Shown piece by piece: positions 1 through 11,409 of a DNA stretch of 64,000 nucleotides (within the stretch, counting starts at the first letter, position 1; each line of letters starts with the position of its first letter). The translations under genes were made by a program, and so were the position numbers. The notes under the pieces were generated by a model, which was given only the letters and a program-made list of their open reading frames with translations, was not told the origin of the DNA and ran no database searches. This stretch comes from Geminicoccus harenae. GTDB lineage: Bacteria; Pseudomonadota; Alphaproteobacteria; Geminicoccales; Geminicoccaceae. Location: NCBI RefSeq assembly GCF_019800005.1, contig NZ_JABGCL010000025.1, forward strand, positions 1 to 64,000, in the 5' to 3' direction.

Positions 1-1
1 C

Positions 2-55
2 GCCAACTTCGCCTCGGCCGTCGCCCTTGCCGCCGTTATCGCATTCTGGTGCTGA
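2..55 (+). CDS. C-terminal end of an unknown, possibly membrane protein (partial)
   Basis: One forward frame is open from the window edge to a TGA at 53-55. Its 17 residues are mostly Ala, Val, Leu, Ile and Phe, which looks like the end of a membrane helix. The other two forward frames give Arg- or Pro-rich tails that look less natural. The gene body lies outside the window, so no function can be given. Confidence 0.3.
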   Translation, partial: ANFASAVALAAVIAFWC

Positions 56-278
56 TTGAGTTCGAACCCTACACATGGATGCACATCATGTAGATGATGA
101 CGATGCCCATGCGACTGCTAACGGCCAAGAGACCAGCATAGCCGAGGCCTGCAGAAAGAACAGAAATCCGATGCTCCTGCTGCAAGGTGCAGTTAACTAA
201 TTATTAACAAGTTTCCGTCACTAGTAACTCAGCGGATCGCGACTTCAAGCGCGTTTGCTGGGCTACCAGGGCGGAATC
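56..278. other. AT-rich spacer before the SGNH hydrolase gene
   Basis: No gene is seen here. The stretch is visibly richer in A and T than most of the window. It holds an inverted repeat GTTAA-N7-TTAAC at 192-208 and several GATG/CATC copies around 75-110. It probably contains the promoter of the next gene, but no convincing -35/-10 pair stands out. Confidence 0.35.
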
Positions 279-1268
279 ATGCAGCTCAAACGGCGTTCGT
301 TTATCGCTGGCGCATCTGCCACGCTAATATCTCATCTGACTCCCAATATTGCTCTGGCTCAATCTGGTGAGATGGAGCCGTATTATCATGAGATCATTCA
401 GAACCGAGCCCGCTACGGCAAGGTCTGTCACCTGTTCGGTGACAGCATCATGCGCGGCTGGGCACTGGGCGAGTTCTGGGACGGGGAGAGGGTAGATCCG
501 ACAAGAAATGGCAATGAGCCACGAGACCTCAGGCTGGTACAGGGACATCCGCTTTTCCCCTGGCATTCGATCGCGGCCTGCATGCGTGAACTGGCCATGG
601 AGAATCGCCAGAACCAGCTTGCCATCGGCTATGCGGGTGGCGCCGATCCATCCATGGTCCGTACCCTGGTCGAGAACGGCACGATCCGCACTGGCGACTA
701 CGTCGTGTTTGAGGATGCCGGGAGGCACGGCGCCGATCCGGTCGCCTACTTCCACAAGGTTCGCAATTGGCGGCAGGCGGTGATCAACCGGGTGAACGCT
801 ACCTGCGTCCTCATGACGATGTTCGATTACCGTCCATTTCGAGGTCAGTACCCTGACATGGAGTATGATCGGCGCTATCGGACCGCGGATGGTCGAGCTC
901 TATCGACGAATGACGCTATCCGGATGGCCGCCAACAGCATTTATTGGAAGCGCGGGCAACCTCCCGGCCGGACCATCTTGATCGACATCAACCGCCGCAT
1001 GGATGAATGGCGTGACTACTGTCTTGCAAGCAGTCGTCTCGATCCCATTCATCCCGATGGCATCCATCCCAACTGCTGGGGGCAGTGGCTGATGGTGCGA
1101 GAAATACTGCAAGCCATGGGACGCACTGATCTGCGGACCGTCCGTATCGAGCGGAGTGTCCAACTGGCGGCCGAGAACTGGCGGCTCCTCGGCTATGGCG
1201 CTGACCGGCTAGGTTGGTCACCAAGCCGGGCAGCCTTCTACCTGCGGCGGCTGTTCCGCCAGATCTGA
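279..1268 (+). CDS. exported SGNH/GDSL-type hydrolase
   Basis: A protein of 329 residues with an N-terminal export signal: KRR at residues 4-6, a hydrophobic stretch, then ALAQ near 28, resembling a Tat signal. The SGNH fold is indicated by GDS at 54-56 (S56 the likely nucleophile) and by DGIH at 260-263, which supplies the Asp/His pair near the C-terminus. Such enzymes remove acyl or acetyl groups, often from cell-surface polysaccharides, so a periplasmic esterase is likely; the substrate is unknown. The frame is open upstream to a TTG at 255, but ATG 279 with GGGCGG just before it and the twin-Arg start fits better. Third-position GC is visibly lower than in the genes to the right, which may mean transfer. 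It converges on sufT. Confidence 0.75.
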   Translation: MQLKRRSFIAGASATLISHLTPNIALAQSGEMEPYYHEIIQNRARYGKVCHLFGDSIMRGWALGEFWDGERVDPTRNGNEPRDLRLVQGHPLFPWHSIAACMRELAMENRQNQLAIGYAGGADPSMVRTLVENGTIRTGDYVVFEDAGRHGADPVAYFHKVRNWRQAVINRVNATCVLMTMFDYRPFRGQYPDMEYDRRYRTADGRALSTNDAIRMAANSIYWKRGQPPGRTILIDINRRMDEWRDYCLASSRLDPIHPDGIHPNCWGQWLMVREILQAMGRTDLRTVRIERSVQLAAENWRLLGYGADRLGWSPSRAAFYLRRLFRQI

Positions 1269-1287
1269 GGTGCCCGGACTGGCCGCC

Positions 1288-1683
1288 TCAGTAGATCATG
1301 CCGAGTTCGAGCTGGGCCTCTTCCGACATCATCGAGGGATGCCAGGGCGGGTCCCAGGTGATCTCGACCGTGCAGCCGGGGATGTTCTCGAGCGCGGTGA
1401 TCTTGTTCTCCACCTCGATCGGCAGCGATTCGGCGACCGGGCAACTCGGTGAGGTCAGGGTCATCGTCACGATGACCCGGTTGTCGTCCTCGATGTCGAT
1501 CTTGTAGATCAGCCCCAGCTCGTAGATGTTCACCGGGATCTCGGGGTCGTAGATCGTCTTCAGCGTGTCGACGATCTGGTTGCCGAGCTGCTCGACCTCG
1601 AGGGTGCGGGCGCGCTGGGCGGCGTCCTCGGGCGTTTCCTGAAGGAATGCTTCGGCGCGATCGAGGCCGGTCTTCTCGTCCAT
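1288..1683 (-). CDS. sufT: SufT-like Fe-S assembly protein (MIP18/DUF59 family)
   Basis: A 131-residue protein and the last gene of the SUF operon. The core is the MIP18/DUF59 domain, with YDPEIPVNIYELGLIY in the middle and the conserved TSPSCPV segment carrying the single reactive-type Cys. Family members help mature Fe-S proteins, probably as accessory targeting or carrier factors. ATG 1683 is chosen because GAGGAAG lies a few bases upstream; an in-frame ATG at 1701, overlapping the sufS stop, would add six residues. In many alphaproteobacteria this gene closes the suf operon, often followed by sufA. Here the next gene is on the other strand, so neither sufA nor sufE/sufU is linked. Confidence 0.9.
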   Translation of the reverse strand: MDEKTGLDRAEAFLQETPEDAAQRARTLEVEQLGNQIVDTLKTIYDPEIPVNIYELGLIYKIDIEDDNRVIVTMTLTSPSCPVAESLPIEVENKITALENIPGCTVEITWDPPWHPSMMSEEAQLELGMIY

Positions 1684-1693
1684 GTCCGCTTCC

Positions 1694-2947
1694 TCAGCCA
1701 TACTTGCGCACGATGTAGCGCAGGCTGTCCGCCAGCGCCGCGACGTCCGCCTCGTTGTTGTAGATGCCGAACGAGGCCCGGGCACTGCCCTCCAGGCCGA
1801 AGCGCCGGTGCAGAGGCTGGGCGCAGTGATGGCCGGTGCGGATGGCGATGCCGTCCAGGTCGAGCATGGCGCCCACGTCCTGGTGGTGCAGCCCGTCCAC
1901 CCAGAACGACAGCGCACCCGTCCGGTGCCGTGGGTCGCCCAGGGGATGCAGGCCCGGGATCTGCTGCAGGGCGCGCTGGGCCTCGGCCATCAGCCGGGTC
2001 TCGTGCGCCTCGACCGCGCGGATGTCGAACTGGCCGAACCAGTCGAGGGCGATGCCCAGCCCATGGACGCCGGCGATGTCCGGCGTGCCCGCCTCGAAGC
2101 GGAACGGGATCTCGCCATAGGTCGTGCCCTCGAAGGTCACCCGGTCCACGATCCCCCCACCACCCTGCCAGGGCGGCATGGCTTCCAGGTGCTCCCGCTT
2201 GCCGTAGAGCACGCCGACGCCGGACGGCCCGTAGATCTTGTGCGCGGAGAAGGCCAGGAAGTCGGCGCCGACCGCCTGGACGTCGACCGCCACGTGCTGC
2301 ACCGCCTGGGCGGCGTCGAGCAGCACCGGCACGCCCGCCGCATGGGCGATCTCGATGATCTCGGCGACCGGGTTGACCGTGCCCAGCACGTTGGAGACCC
2401 AGGTGCAGGCCAGCATCTTGGTGCGTGGCCCGATCATCTCCTTGAGCGCTGCCAGGTCGAGCTCGCCCGCATCGGTGATCGGCACCGCCACGACCTTGGC
2501 GCCATGGCGCATGGCGACGAGCTGCCAGGGCACGATGTTGGAGTGGTGCTCCATGGTCGTGACCAGGATCTCGTCGCCCGCCTGGAGCCGGGGCTCCAGG
2601 AACGACCAGGCCACCAGGTTGATCGCCTCGGTCGTGTTGCGGGTGAACACGATCTCGCGCCAGTCGGCGGCACCCAGGAAGGCCTGGACCTTGCGCCTGG
2701 CGCCGTCGAACGCGTCGCTGGCGCGCTGACTGAGATCGTACACGCCGCGATGGATGTTCGCGTAGTCGTGCCGGTAGAACTCGGCCTCGGCGGTGATCAC
2801 CGCCTCGGGCTTCTGCGTGCTGGCCCCGCTGTCCAGGAACACCATCGGCCGGCCGTTCATCTCCTGGCCGAGGATTGGGAACGCGGCGCGCACCGCGTCC
2901 GGATCGAAGGTGAGGGTGTCGCCCGCTGCCCGGACCTCGGTGGCCAT
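1694..2947 (-). CDS. sufS: cysteine desulfurase SufS
   Basis: A 417-residue PLP enzyme that takes sulfur from L-cysteine as a persulfide for Fe-S cluster building. Visible landmarks are the PLP lysine K237 in SAHKIYGPSG, the HHSN segment near 134-137, and catalytic C375 in TGHHCAQP. That loop and the overall length match group II (SufS-type) desulfurases. ATG 2947 is used; a GTG at 2956, overlapping the sufD stop as GTGA, is an alternative adding three residues. Its usual sulfur acceptor SufE or SufU is not encoded in the window. The gene sits between sufD and sufT and is surely cotranscribed with them. Confidence 0.95.
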   Translation of the reverse strand: MATEVRAAGDTLTFDPDAVRAAFPILGQEMNGRPMVFLDSGASTQKPEAVITAEAEFYRHDYANIHRGVYDLSQRASDAFDGARRKVQAFLGAADWREIVFTRNTTEAINLVAWSFLEPRLQAGDEILVTTMEHHSNIVPWQLVAMRHGAKVVAVPITDAGELDLAALKEMIGPRTKMLACTWVSNVLGTVNPVAEIIEIAHAAGVPVLLDAAQAVQHVAVDVQAVGADFLAFSAHKIYGPSGVGVLYGKREHLEAMPPWQGGGGIVDRVTFEGTTYGEIPFRFEAGTPDIAGVHGLGIALDWFGQFDIRAVEAHETRLMAEAQRALQQIPGLHPLGDPRHRTGALSFWVDGLHHQDVGAMLDLDGIAIRTGHHCAQPLHRRFGLEGSARASFGIYNNEADVAALADSLRYIVRKYG

Positions 2948-2952
2948 GTCGC

Positions 2953-4289
2953 TCACCCCAGCTCGGCCAGCCGCTCGCCGCCCGGCAGCCGGCTCAGGAT
3001 CATGCGGCGCACGATATGCTCCACGCTCTCGTCCGCGATCCGCTCCAGCACCTCGCCGGTAAACGCGAAGGTCAGCATCGAGCGGGCCAGCGCCTCGTCC
3101 AGCCCGCGCGAGCGCAGGTAGAACAGCGAGGCAGGATCCAGGTCGCCACAGGTGGCGCCGTGGCTGCACTTCACGTCGTCGGCATAGATCTCGAGCTCGG
3201 GCTTGGCGTCGATCTCGGCATCGTCCGACAGCAGCAGGCTGTCGTTCTTCTGGTACGAGTTGGTGCGCTGCGCGTCCTTGTGCACGAAGATCTTGCCGGC
3301 GAACACGGCACGGCCGCGATCGTCCGCCACGGTTTTGTAGAACTGGTCCGACTGGCAGTCCGGCATCTCGTGATGCATGCGGATCAGCGTGTCCACGTGC
3401 TCGGTGCCGCGCGGCATCATCAGGCCGTTCAGGATCGCCTCGCTATGGGTGCCGCGCAGCCGGGCCTCCATCTCGTGGCGGATCAGGCTGCCGCCGATCG
3501 AGGCGGTGGTCTGCTGCAGCCGCGACCTGCTGCCCAGCACGAAGCGCGAGCGGGTGATGGCGCTGCGGCCCTGGCCCTGCTCGAGGGTCCGGTCGATGGT
3601 GAGATCCGCCCCGTCGGCGATCTCGACCGTCTCGACCTGGTTCATGAGGCTGTCCGCCTGGCCCAGCGCCACCGTGGTCAGGATCAGGCGGAGCTTCGCG
3701 TCCTTGCCCAGCCGGATCACGTGACGCGGATGGGTCATGAAGGCGCTCTCGGCCTCGGTGAGGATCGAGATGACCTGGAGCGGCTCGTCGAGCGCCACGC
3801 CGTCTTCCAGCGAGATCCACGCACCGTCCTCGACCAGCGCCCGGTTCAGCGCCTCGAAGCTGTGCTCCGGCTCGTCGTTGACGCTGGTCCGGTCGACCAG
3901 CTCCGGCGTCTCGGCCAGGACCTGGGCGAGCGGCCGCACGGTCATGCCGGCGGGCAGGCCGCCCAGATGGCTGAACTGCGGAATGGTGCGGCCGTTCACC
4001 AGGATCAGCCGGCGCGCCTTATGGCCGCCCGCGAAATGCGGGATGATGAGGCTGGAATCGACCGTGCCGCGCGGCGCCAGGGCGAACGGGCGGTTCGCGA
4101 AGCTGGCGGCGTTGGTGTACTTCCAGTTCTCGACGCGCGAGGTCGGCACGCCCAGGGCCTGGAAGCGCTCGAAGGCCGCGTTGCGCTGCTCCAGCGCCCG
4201 GCCGGAACTGCCGGCCGCCTCGCCGCGCAGGCGCTCCAGCGCCTCCGCGAAAGCCGGCACCGGCTCGATGGTACGATTGCGCAGGGCAC

Positions 4290-4293
<4 letters not shown>
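2953..4293 (-). CDS. sufD: Fe-S scaffold subunit SufD
   Basis: A 446-residue member of the SufB/SufD family, partner of SufB in the SufBC2D scaffold complex. The typical family C-terminus is present: VKCSHGATCG, then LFYLRSRGLDE and a TFAFTGEV segment. The N-terminal part is divergent, as usual for SufD. Its start ATG overlaps the sufC stop by four bases (ATGA, 4290-4293), and its stop lies just before sufS, so all are translationally linked. Confidence 0.93.
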
Positions 4294-5060
<767 letters not shown>

Positions 5061-5125
5061 GACTTCTTGATCCGATCGGGTGCCGCGGCACCCCCGACTT
5101 GTTCAGTGAGAGGCGGAGCCGGCGG

Positions 5126-6571
<1,446 letters not shown>

Positions 6572-6598
6572 GGATGTCGATCTCCCGATATACGGCCG

Positions 6599-7084
6599 TC
6601 AGGCCGAAAGATGTCCGGACGGGCGCGCCTGCTTCCGTCCCGCTTCGTCGTCCGTGTGGCCATCCATGAAGGCCTCGGGCACCGCGGTCGCCATCTCCTC
6701 GATGGATACGGCCGCGAGTGCCACGCGGATGGCACGGTTGATGGTGTTCCAGTTGGTCCGGGTCAGACACACCGAATCGAGGCTGCAGTCGGAGCCGTTC
6801 GGGTCCAGGCAGCTCGTGATCGCGATCGGCCCTTCCACCGCCTCGATCACTTCCGCCACCGATACCCGCCGCCCGGCATCCGCCAGGCCGTAGCCCCCGC
6901 GCGCCCCGCGATGGCTGACCAGCACCCCGGAACGGACCAGCGTCTTGAGGAGCTTGCTGGTCGTGGGCAAGGGAATCCCGGTCGCCGCGGCCAGCTCGGG
7001 CGCGCTCCAGTGACGGCCGGGATAGCGTACGACCTGGGTGGTCAGCACGATCCCATAATCGGCAAGGCGGCTCAGTCGGATCAC
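6599..7084 (-). CDS. Rrf2-family SUF operon regulator
   Basis: A 161-residue winged-helix protein of the Rrf2/IscR family and first gene of the SUF operon. The N-terminal HTH runs through about 25-65, with PTTSKLLKTL as recognition-helix region and GARGGYGLA as wing. Three cysteines C92, C100 and C106 (C-x7-C-x5-C) are placed to hold an Fe-S cluster; IscR has C-x5-C-x5-C, so the spacing differs. It most likely senses cluster status and controls its own operon. It resembles the SUF-system regulator class annotated in proteobacteria rather than IscR itself. The C-terminal tail after about 130 is not conserved in my memory of the family. Confidence 0.88.
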   Translation of the reverse strand: MIRLSRLADYGIVLTTQVVRYPGRHWSAPELAAATGIPLPTTSKLLKTLVRSGVLVSHRGARGGYGLADAGRRVSVAEVIEAVEGPIAITSCLDPNGSDCSLDSVCLTRTNWNTINRAIRVALAAVSIEEMATAVPEAFMDGHTDDEAGRKQARPSGHLSA

Positions 7085-7123
7085 GCTCTACCAGACCTAG
7101 GGAAGCAGCTCGGAACCATTCCA

Positions 7124-7136
7124 GACCGGAACGGTC
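7124..7136. promoter_or_regulatory. palindromic operator candidate before the SUF operon
   Basis: A perfect inverted repeat GACCG-GAA-CGGTC lies 40 bp upstream of the regulator start. It is close to where the SUF transcript should begin and could be the self-binding site of the Rrf2 protein. No other feature explains it. Confidence 0.4.
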
Positions 7137-7149
7137 CAGTTTCCACTGC

Positions 7150-7178
7150 TCAATTGGCGTCTGCGGCGATGATGTCAA
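7150..7178 (-). promoter_or_regulatory. possible sigma-70 promoter of the SUF operon
   Basis: On the minus strand a perfect TTGACA at 7178-7173 is followed after 17 bases by AATTGA at 7155-7150. The -35 box is ideal and the -10 box weak, as expected for a promoter needing or tolerating a regulator. The palindrome at 7124-7136 lies just downstream. Confidence 0.4.
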
Positions 7179-7297
7179 GCGATCGTGACGCAGGCTGCGG
7201 CCAAGAATCCGCCGGACGACCGGCACGGCTTGAGGCTGCCGCCCCGTTCTGCGAGCGTCCTGCCGTCAGTGCTCCCTAGCTAGGCATCCAGAGCCCC

Positions 7298-8524
7298 ATG
7301 TCCAAGCCCCTGCCGCTCGACGGCGTCCGTGTCCTCGACCTCAGCCGGATCCTGGCGGGCCCCAGCTGCACCCAGCTCCTGGGCGACCTCGGCGCCGACG
7401 TGATCAAGATCGAGCGGCCGGGCGAGGGCGACGACACGCGCAAATGGGGCCCGCCCTTCGTCACGGGCGAGAACGGCGCCGATACCGGCGAGAGCGCCTA
7501 TTATCTCTGCGCCAACCGCAACAAGCGCTCGGTGGCGATCGACATCGCGCGCCCGGAAGGTGCCGCCCTGGTCCGCCGGCTGCTGGCCGACTGCCACGTC
7601 CTGGTCGAGAACTTCAAGGTCGGCGGGCTCGCCCGCTATGGCCTGGCCTATGAGCAGCTGAAGGAGGAGTTCCCGAGCCTGGTCTACTGCTCGATCACGG
7701 GCTTCGGCCAGACCGGCCCCTATCGCGACCGTGCCGGCTACGACTACCTGGCCCAGGGCCATGGCGGACTGATGAGCGTGACCGGCGCGCCGGACGGCGA
7801 GCCCATGAAGGTCGGCGTCGCGATCGTCGACGTGATGTGCGGCATGTACGCGGCCACCGGCATCCTGGCGGCGCTGCGCCATGCCGAGCGGACGGGCGAG
7901 GGCCAGCAGATCGACCTGGCGCTGCTCGACACCCAGGTCGCCACCATGATCAACCAGGCGACCAACTACCTGGTCTCGGGCAAGGCCCCGCCGCGGCTGG
8001 GCAACCAGCACCCCAACATCGTGCCCTACCGGGTCTATCAGGCGAAGGACGGCCACGTGATCCTGGCGGTCGGCAACGACACCCAGTTCCGCCGCTTCTG
8101 CCAGGTGGCCGGCCTGCCGGAGCTGGCCGACGACCCGCGCTTCGCCACCAACCGTGCGCGAGTCCGCCATCGTGCCGAGATGGACGCCCTGCTGCCCCCG
8201 GTGATGGCGACCCGTACCATCCGGGAATGGGTGGACGAACTCAGCGCGCTGGGCGTGCCGTGCGGCCCGGTCAACACCCTGCCGGACGTATTCGCCGACC
8301 CGCAGGTGCAGGCGCGCGGCATGCAGGTCGACGTGCCCCATGCCGTGGCCGCTTCCGGCACCGTGCCGTTGCTGGGCAACCCGCTGCACCTCTCCGCCAC
8401 CCCGGTCCGCTACGAGAAGGGCCCGCCCGTGCTGGGCCAGGACACGGACGAGGTGCTGGCCGAGCGCCTGGCCCTGTCGGCGGACGAGCTGGCCGGTCTG
8501 CGCGCCGACGGCGTCATCGGCTAG
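7298..8524 (+). CDS. CaiB/BaiF family (class III) CoA transferase
   Basis: A 408-residue soluble enzyme that moves CoA between carboxylic acids. The start LDGVRVLDLSRILAGP, then GADVIKIERP and NKRSVAIDI, are family signatures. The likely catalytic aspartate is D149 in AGYDYLAQ. Length matches formyl-CoA and related transferases, but the acid pair cannot be read from sequence. The next gene starts six bases after its stop and encodes an alpha/beta hydrolase, so the two probably work on one organic-acid or ester pathway. It is divergent from the SUF operon, sharing a 213-bp spacer. Confidence 0.9.
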   Translation: MSKPLPLDGVRVLDLSRILAGPSCTQLLGDLGADVIKIERPGEGDDTRKWGPPFVTGENGADTGESAYYLCANRNKRSVAIDIARPEGAALVRRLLADCHVLVENFKVGGLARYGLAYEQLKEEFPSLVYCSITGFGQTGPYRDRAGYDYLAQGHGGLMSVTGAPDGEPMKVGVAIVDVMCGMYAATGILAALRHAERTGEGQQIDLALLDTQVATMINQATNYLVSGKAPPRLGNQHPNIVPYRVYQAKDGHVILAVGNDTQFRRFCQVAGLPELADDPRFATNRARVRHRAEMDALLPPVMATRTIREWVDELSALGVPCGPVNTLPDVFADPQVQARGMQVDVPHAVAASGTVPLLGNPLHLSATPVRYEKGPPVLGQDTDEVLAERLALSADELAGLRADGVIG

Positions 8525-8529
8525 GGGGC

Positions 8530-9318
8530 ATGGACGCGGCCGCGGCGGGTGCGGAATTCTGGGTCGAGACCGGGCACGATCGGCTGCATGCACGGTGCTG
8601 GCCAGTACCGGATGCCGGCCCCGCCCGGCCGCCGATCGTGCTGCTGCACGACTCCCTGGGCTGCGTCGCGCTCTGGCGAAACTTTCCCGGCCGGCTGGCG
8701 GCGGCGACCGGGCGACGGGTCATCGCCTATGACCGGCTGGGCTTCGGCAGATCCGACCCGCATCCGGGCCGGCTCGGGCCAGGCTTCGTCCTGGAGGAGG
8801 CGAAAGGCGGGCTTGCCGCCGTGCTCGCCCGGTTCGGCATCGGCGAGTTCGTCGCGTTCGGCCACAGCATCGGCGCCGGCATGGCGATCGCCGCTGCCTC
8901 TGCCCGTTCCGGCACCTGCCGGGGCGTGATCAGCGAATCCGCCCAGGCCCTGGTCGAGGAGCGCACGCTCGCCGGAATCAGGGCAGCGCAGCGGCAGTTC
9001 GCGCAGCCCGGGCAGATGGCACGGCTGGAGCGCTATCACGGCGCCAAGGCGGCATGGGTCCTGGATGCCTGGACCGGGACATGGCTGTCGCCCGAATGGG
9101 CCGGCTGGAACCTCGATGCCGAGCTGCGCGCGGCATCCTGCCCGATCCTGGCAATCCACGGGGAGGGTGACGAGTACGGCTCGGCCCGGCACCCGGAGCG
9201 GATCGCGGCGCTGGCGGGCGGGCCGGTGACCGTCCGGCTGCTGCCGCGCTGCGGGCATGTCCCGCACCGTGAGCAGGAGGCGGACGTGCTACAGGCGGTC
9301 GCGGCCTTCCTGGCCTGA
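8530..9318 (+). CDS. alpha/beta hydrolase
   Basis: A 262-residue soluble alpha/beta-hydrolase-fold protein. It has an oxyanion-type LLHDSLG segment near 38-44, nucleophile elbow GHSIGAG with S113, probable acid D214 in HGEGDEYG, and catalytic H243 in RCGHVPH. It could be a small-molecule ester, lactone or C-C bond hydrolase; the substrate is open. It follows the CoA transferase directly with GGGGGC before ATG 8530, so an operon is likely. It converges on the gene at 9344. Confidence 0.82.
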   Translation: MDAAAAGAEFWVETGHDRLHARCWPVPDAGPARPPIVLLHDSLGCVALWRNFPGRLAAATGRRVIAYDRLGFGRSDPHPGRLGPGFVLEEAKGGLAAVLARFGIGEFVAFGHSIGAGMAIAAASARSGTCRGVISESAQALVEERTLAGIRAAQRQFAQPGQMARLERYHGAKAAWVLDAWTGTWLSPEWAGWNLDAELRAASCPILAIHGEGDEYGSARHPERIAALAGGPVTVRLLPRCGHVPHREQEADVLQAVAAFLA

Positions 9319-9343
9319 GCGCCCCTGACCGGCCGCCCGGGCC

Positions 9344-10168
9344 TCAGCCTGCCGCCTGCCGCCCCGGCGCCCGGTAGCTGGAGCTGGCAAAGCACGGGTG
9401 GTCGGCGCGCAGGAAGAACAAGTGGAGCTGCCAGAGCAGCCCGTCGCCTGGGCGCCAGAGCGGATCGCACAGGTCGGCCGGGCGCAGGCCCAGCCCCTTC
9501 AGGTGCAAGGACATCTCGTCGAAGGTCAGGTTGCGGCCGCCGGCGAAGCCCAGCTTGAAGTTGTAGCACTCCATCATGAGGATCGCGGTCTGCCGCAGGG
9601 TCTGCTCGGCCCCCGCCAGGATCGGCAGCTCCGCGCCATGCGTGTCGAACTTCAGGAAATAGGGCGGCGGCAGGGCGTGCTGGGCGATCAGCGTGTCGAG
9701 GCGGACCGAGCGGATCTTCTTCGCATCGGGGTCGGTCGCACCCTCCAGCGCGATGCCGCCGGTCCGGTCGGTCTTGAGCATGCCGATCTCGCCGTCATGC
9801 TCGGCCAGCGCTGCGACCTCGCCCACCAGGCCCGGCAGCTTCCGGGCCAGGCCGTCCCAGACCGGGCGGAAGCTCTCGTCCATGTCGATCAGCAGGACCC
9901 GGGCCCCCGGCCAGTGCTCGACGAAGGACAGGGCATCGTCGCCCTTGCCGGAGCCCAGGCAGACCAGCGTGCCGATCTCGTCGACATTGGCGCGCAGGCG
10001 CACCAGGGCCGAGGCGAGCGAGGTCGGGTGCGCCAGCATCGCCTGGCGGGACAGGGCCGGGGCTGCCGGAGCCGCGGCCGGCGCCGGCGTGCGCGGTGCC
10101 GGCGGCTCGTCGCGAAACGCGACCGCGGCCCGCCGGAGCCTGGTCAACAGAGCGGATCGGCCGGTCAT
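9344..10168 (-). CDS. FkbM-like methyltransferase family protein
   Basis: A 274-residue protein. After an Ala/Pro-rich stretch at about 20-50 comes a Rossmann-type domain with LVCLGSGKGDDAL (SAM-binding glycine loop), LLIDMDES, and the FLKFDTHGAELPIL segment that in FkbM-type enzymes carries the conserved Asp/Gly/Glu after strand 5. An O-methyltransferase acting on a glycan or small molecule is likely but unproven. ATG 10168 has GGAGACGG just upstream; a longer frame to 10252 lacks a ribosome site. It is divergent from prs. Confidence 0.65.
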   Translation of the reverse strand: MTGRSALLTRLRRAAVAFRDEPPAPRTPAPAAAPAAPALSRQAMLAHPTSLASALVRLRANVDEIGTLVCLGSGKGDDALSFVEHWPGARVLLIDMDESFRPVWDGLARKLPGLVGEVAALAEHDGEIGMLKTDRTGGIALEGATDPDAKKIRSVRLDTLIAQHALPPPYFLKFDTHGAELPILAGAEQTLRQTAILMMECYNFKLGFAGGRNLTFDEMSLHLKGLGLRPADLCDPLWRPGDGLLWQLHLFFLRADHPCFASSSYRAPGRQAAG

Positions 10169-10389
10169 GCCCGTCTCCAAGGGGTTGCTGCCGCAGGTGC
10201 CGCCTGACACCAGCAGCAGGCCCCCTTGGCGATGGCGGCTCGGCATCGTCAAGGCCGGAATGCGTCCTGCTCATGCTGCAACTGCGAAAGGAACATGCAC
10301 ACCCGCCCTTCACCGATCGGCCTCGCGGTGCTATTGGGGCCGCGCTCGCCGGACGGGGCTGGACGTCCGAGGCCCGAGGTTCCTGGTTC

Positions 10390-11322
10390 ATGAAGATCGT
10401 CGCCGCCAACAGCAATCGCCCGCTCGCCGAGGCGATCGCCGCGTCCTTGCGGATGCCCCTGACCTCCGCGAGCGTCCAGCGCTTCGCCGACATGGAGGTG
10501 TGGGTCGAGATCCACGAGAACGTCCGCGGCGAGGACGTGTTCATCGTCCAGTCGACCAGCTACCCGGCCAACGACCACCTGATGGAGCTGCTGGTCTGCA
10601 TCGACGCGCTCCGGCGTGCCTCGGCCCGGCGGATCACCGCGGTGGTGCCCTATTTCGGCTATGCGAGGCAGGACCGGAAGCCGGGTCCCCGCACGCCGAT
10701 CTCGGCCAAGCTGGTGGCAAACCTGATCACGCGGGCCGGTGCCGACCGGGTGCTGACCCTGGAATTGCACGCGGCCCAGATCCAGGGCTTCTTCGACATC
10801 CCGGTGGACAACATGTTCACCACCCCGATCATGGTCCCGGACATCATCGCCAATATCGGCACCGAGGACCTGGTGATCGTCTCGCCGGACGTGGGCGGGG
10901 TCAGCCGGGCGCGGGGCTTCGCCAAGCGCATGGGCGTCCAGCTCGCGATCGTGGACAAGCGCCGCGAGAAGCCGGGTGCGTCCGAGGTCATGAACGTGAT
11001 CGGCGAGGTCGCCGGCAAGCGCTGCATCCTGGTCGACGACATCGTCGATTCGGGCGGCACGCTGTGCAACGCCGCGACCGCCCTGCTCAAGCAGGGTGCC
11101 CGCAGCGTCCAGGCCTATTGCACCCATGGCGTGCTGAGTGCCGGGGCGGTGGCGCGGATCGCGGCCTCCGACCTGGAGCGCCTGGTGATCACCGATTCGA
11201 TCCGGCCGACCGAGGCGGTCCGGGTCACCGACAAGATCCGGGTCGTCTCGGTCGCCCAGTTCATGGGCGAGGCGATCAAGCGGATCTCCAGCGAGACCTC
11301 GGTCAGCTCCCTGTTCGACTGA
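10390..11322 (+). CDS. prs: ribose-phosphate pyrophosphokinase
   Basis: A 310-residue enzyme making PRPP from ribose-5-phosphate and ATP for nucleotide, His and Trp synthesis. Family signatures are clear: YFGYARQDRKPGPRTPISAK in the flexible-loop region and CILVDDIVDSGGTL as the PRPP-binding motif. The segment usually written DLHAGQIQGFF reads ELHAAQIQGFF here, a mild change. The frame is open upstream to 10096, but ATG 10390 gives the standard length and start. It is followed by a short terminator and then rplY. Confidence 0.95.
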   Translation: MKIVAANSNRPLAEAIAASLRMPLTSASVQRFADMEVWVEIHENVRGEDVFIVQSTSYPANDHLMELLVCIDALRRASARRITAVVPYFGYARQDRKPGPRTPISAKLVANLITRAGADRVLTLELHAAQIQGFFDIPVDNMFTTPIMVPDIIANIGTEDLVIVSPDVGGVSRARGFAKRMGVQLAIVDKRREKPGASEVMNVIGEVAGKRCILVDDIVDSGGTLCNAATALLKQGARSVQAYCTHGVLSAGAVARIAASDLERLVITDSIRPTEAVRVTDKIRVVSVAQFMGEAIKRISSETSVSSLFD

Positions 11323-11324
11323 CC

Positions 11325-11348
11325 GGCCAGTTCGTCTGGTTCTTTTTT
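11325..11348 (+). terminator. intrinsic terminator after prs
   Basis: GGCCAG pairs with CTGGTT (two G-U pairs) around a five-base TTCGT loop and is followed by C and six T at 11343-11348. It sits three bases after the prs stop. Confidence 0.55.
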
Positions 11349-11409
11349 CGATGGCCTGTCCGGGGCCGGGCATGGGGCCTGAGGTGCCGGAGGGGCGGAG
11401 TGCAGAGCG

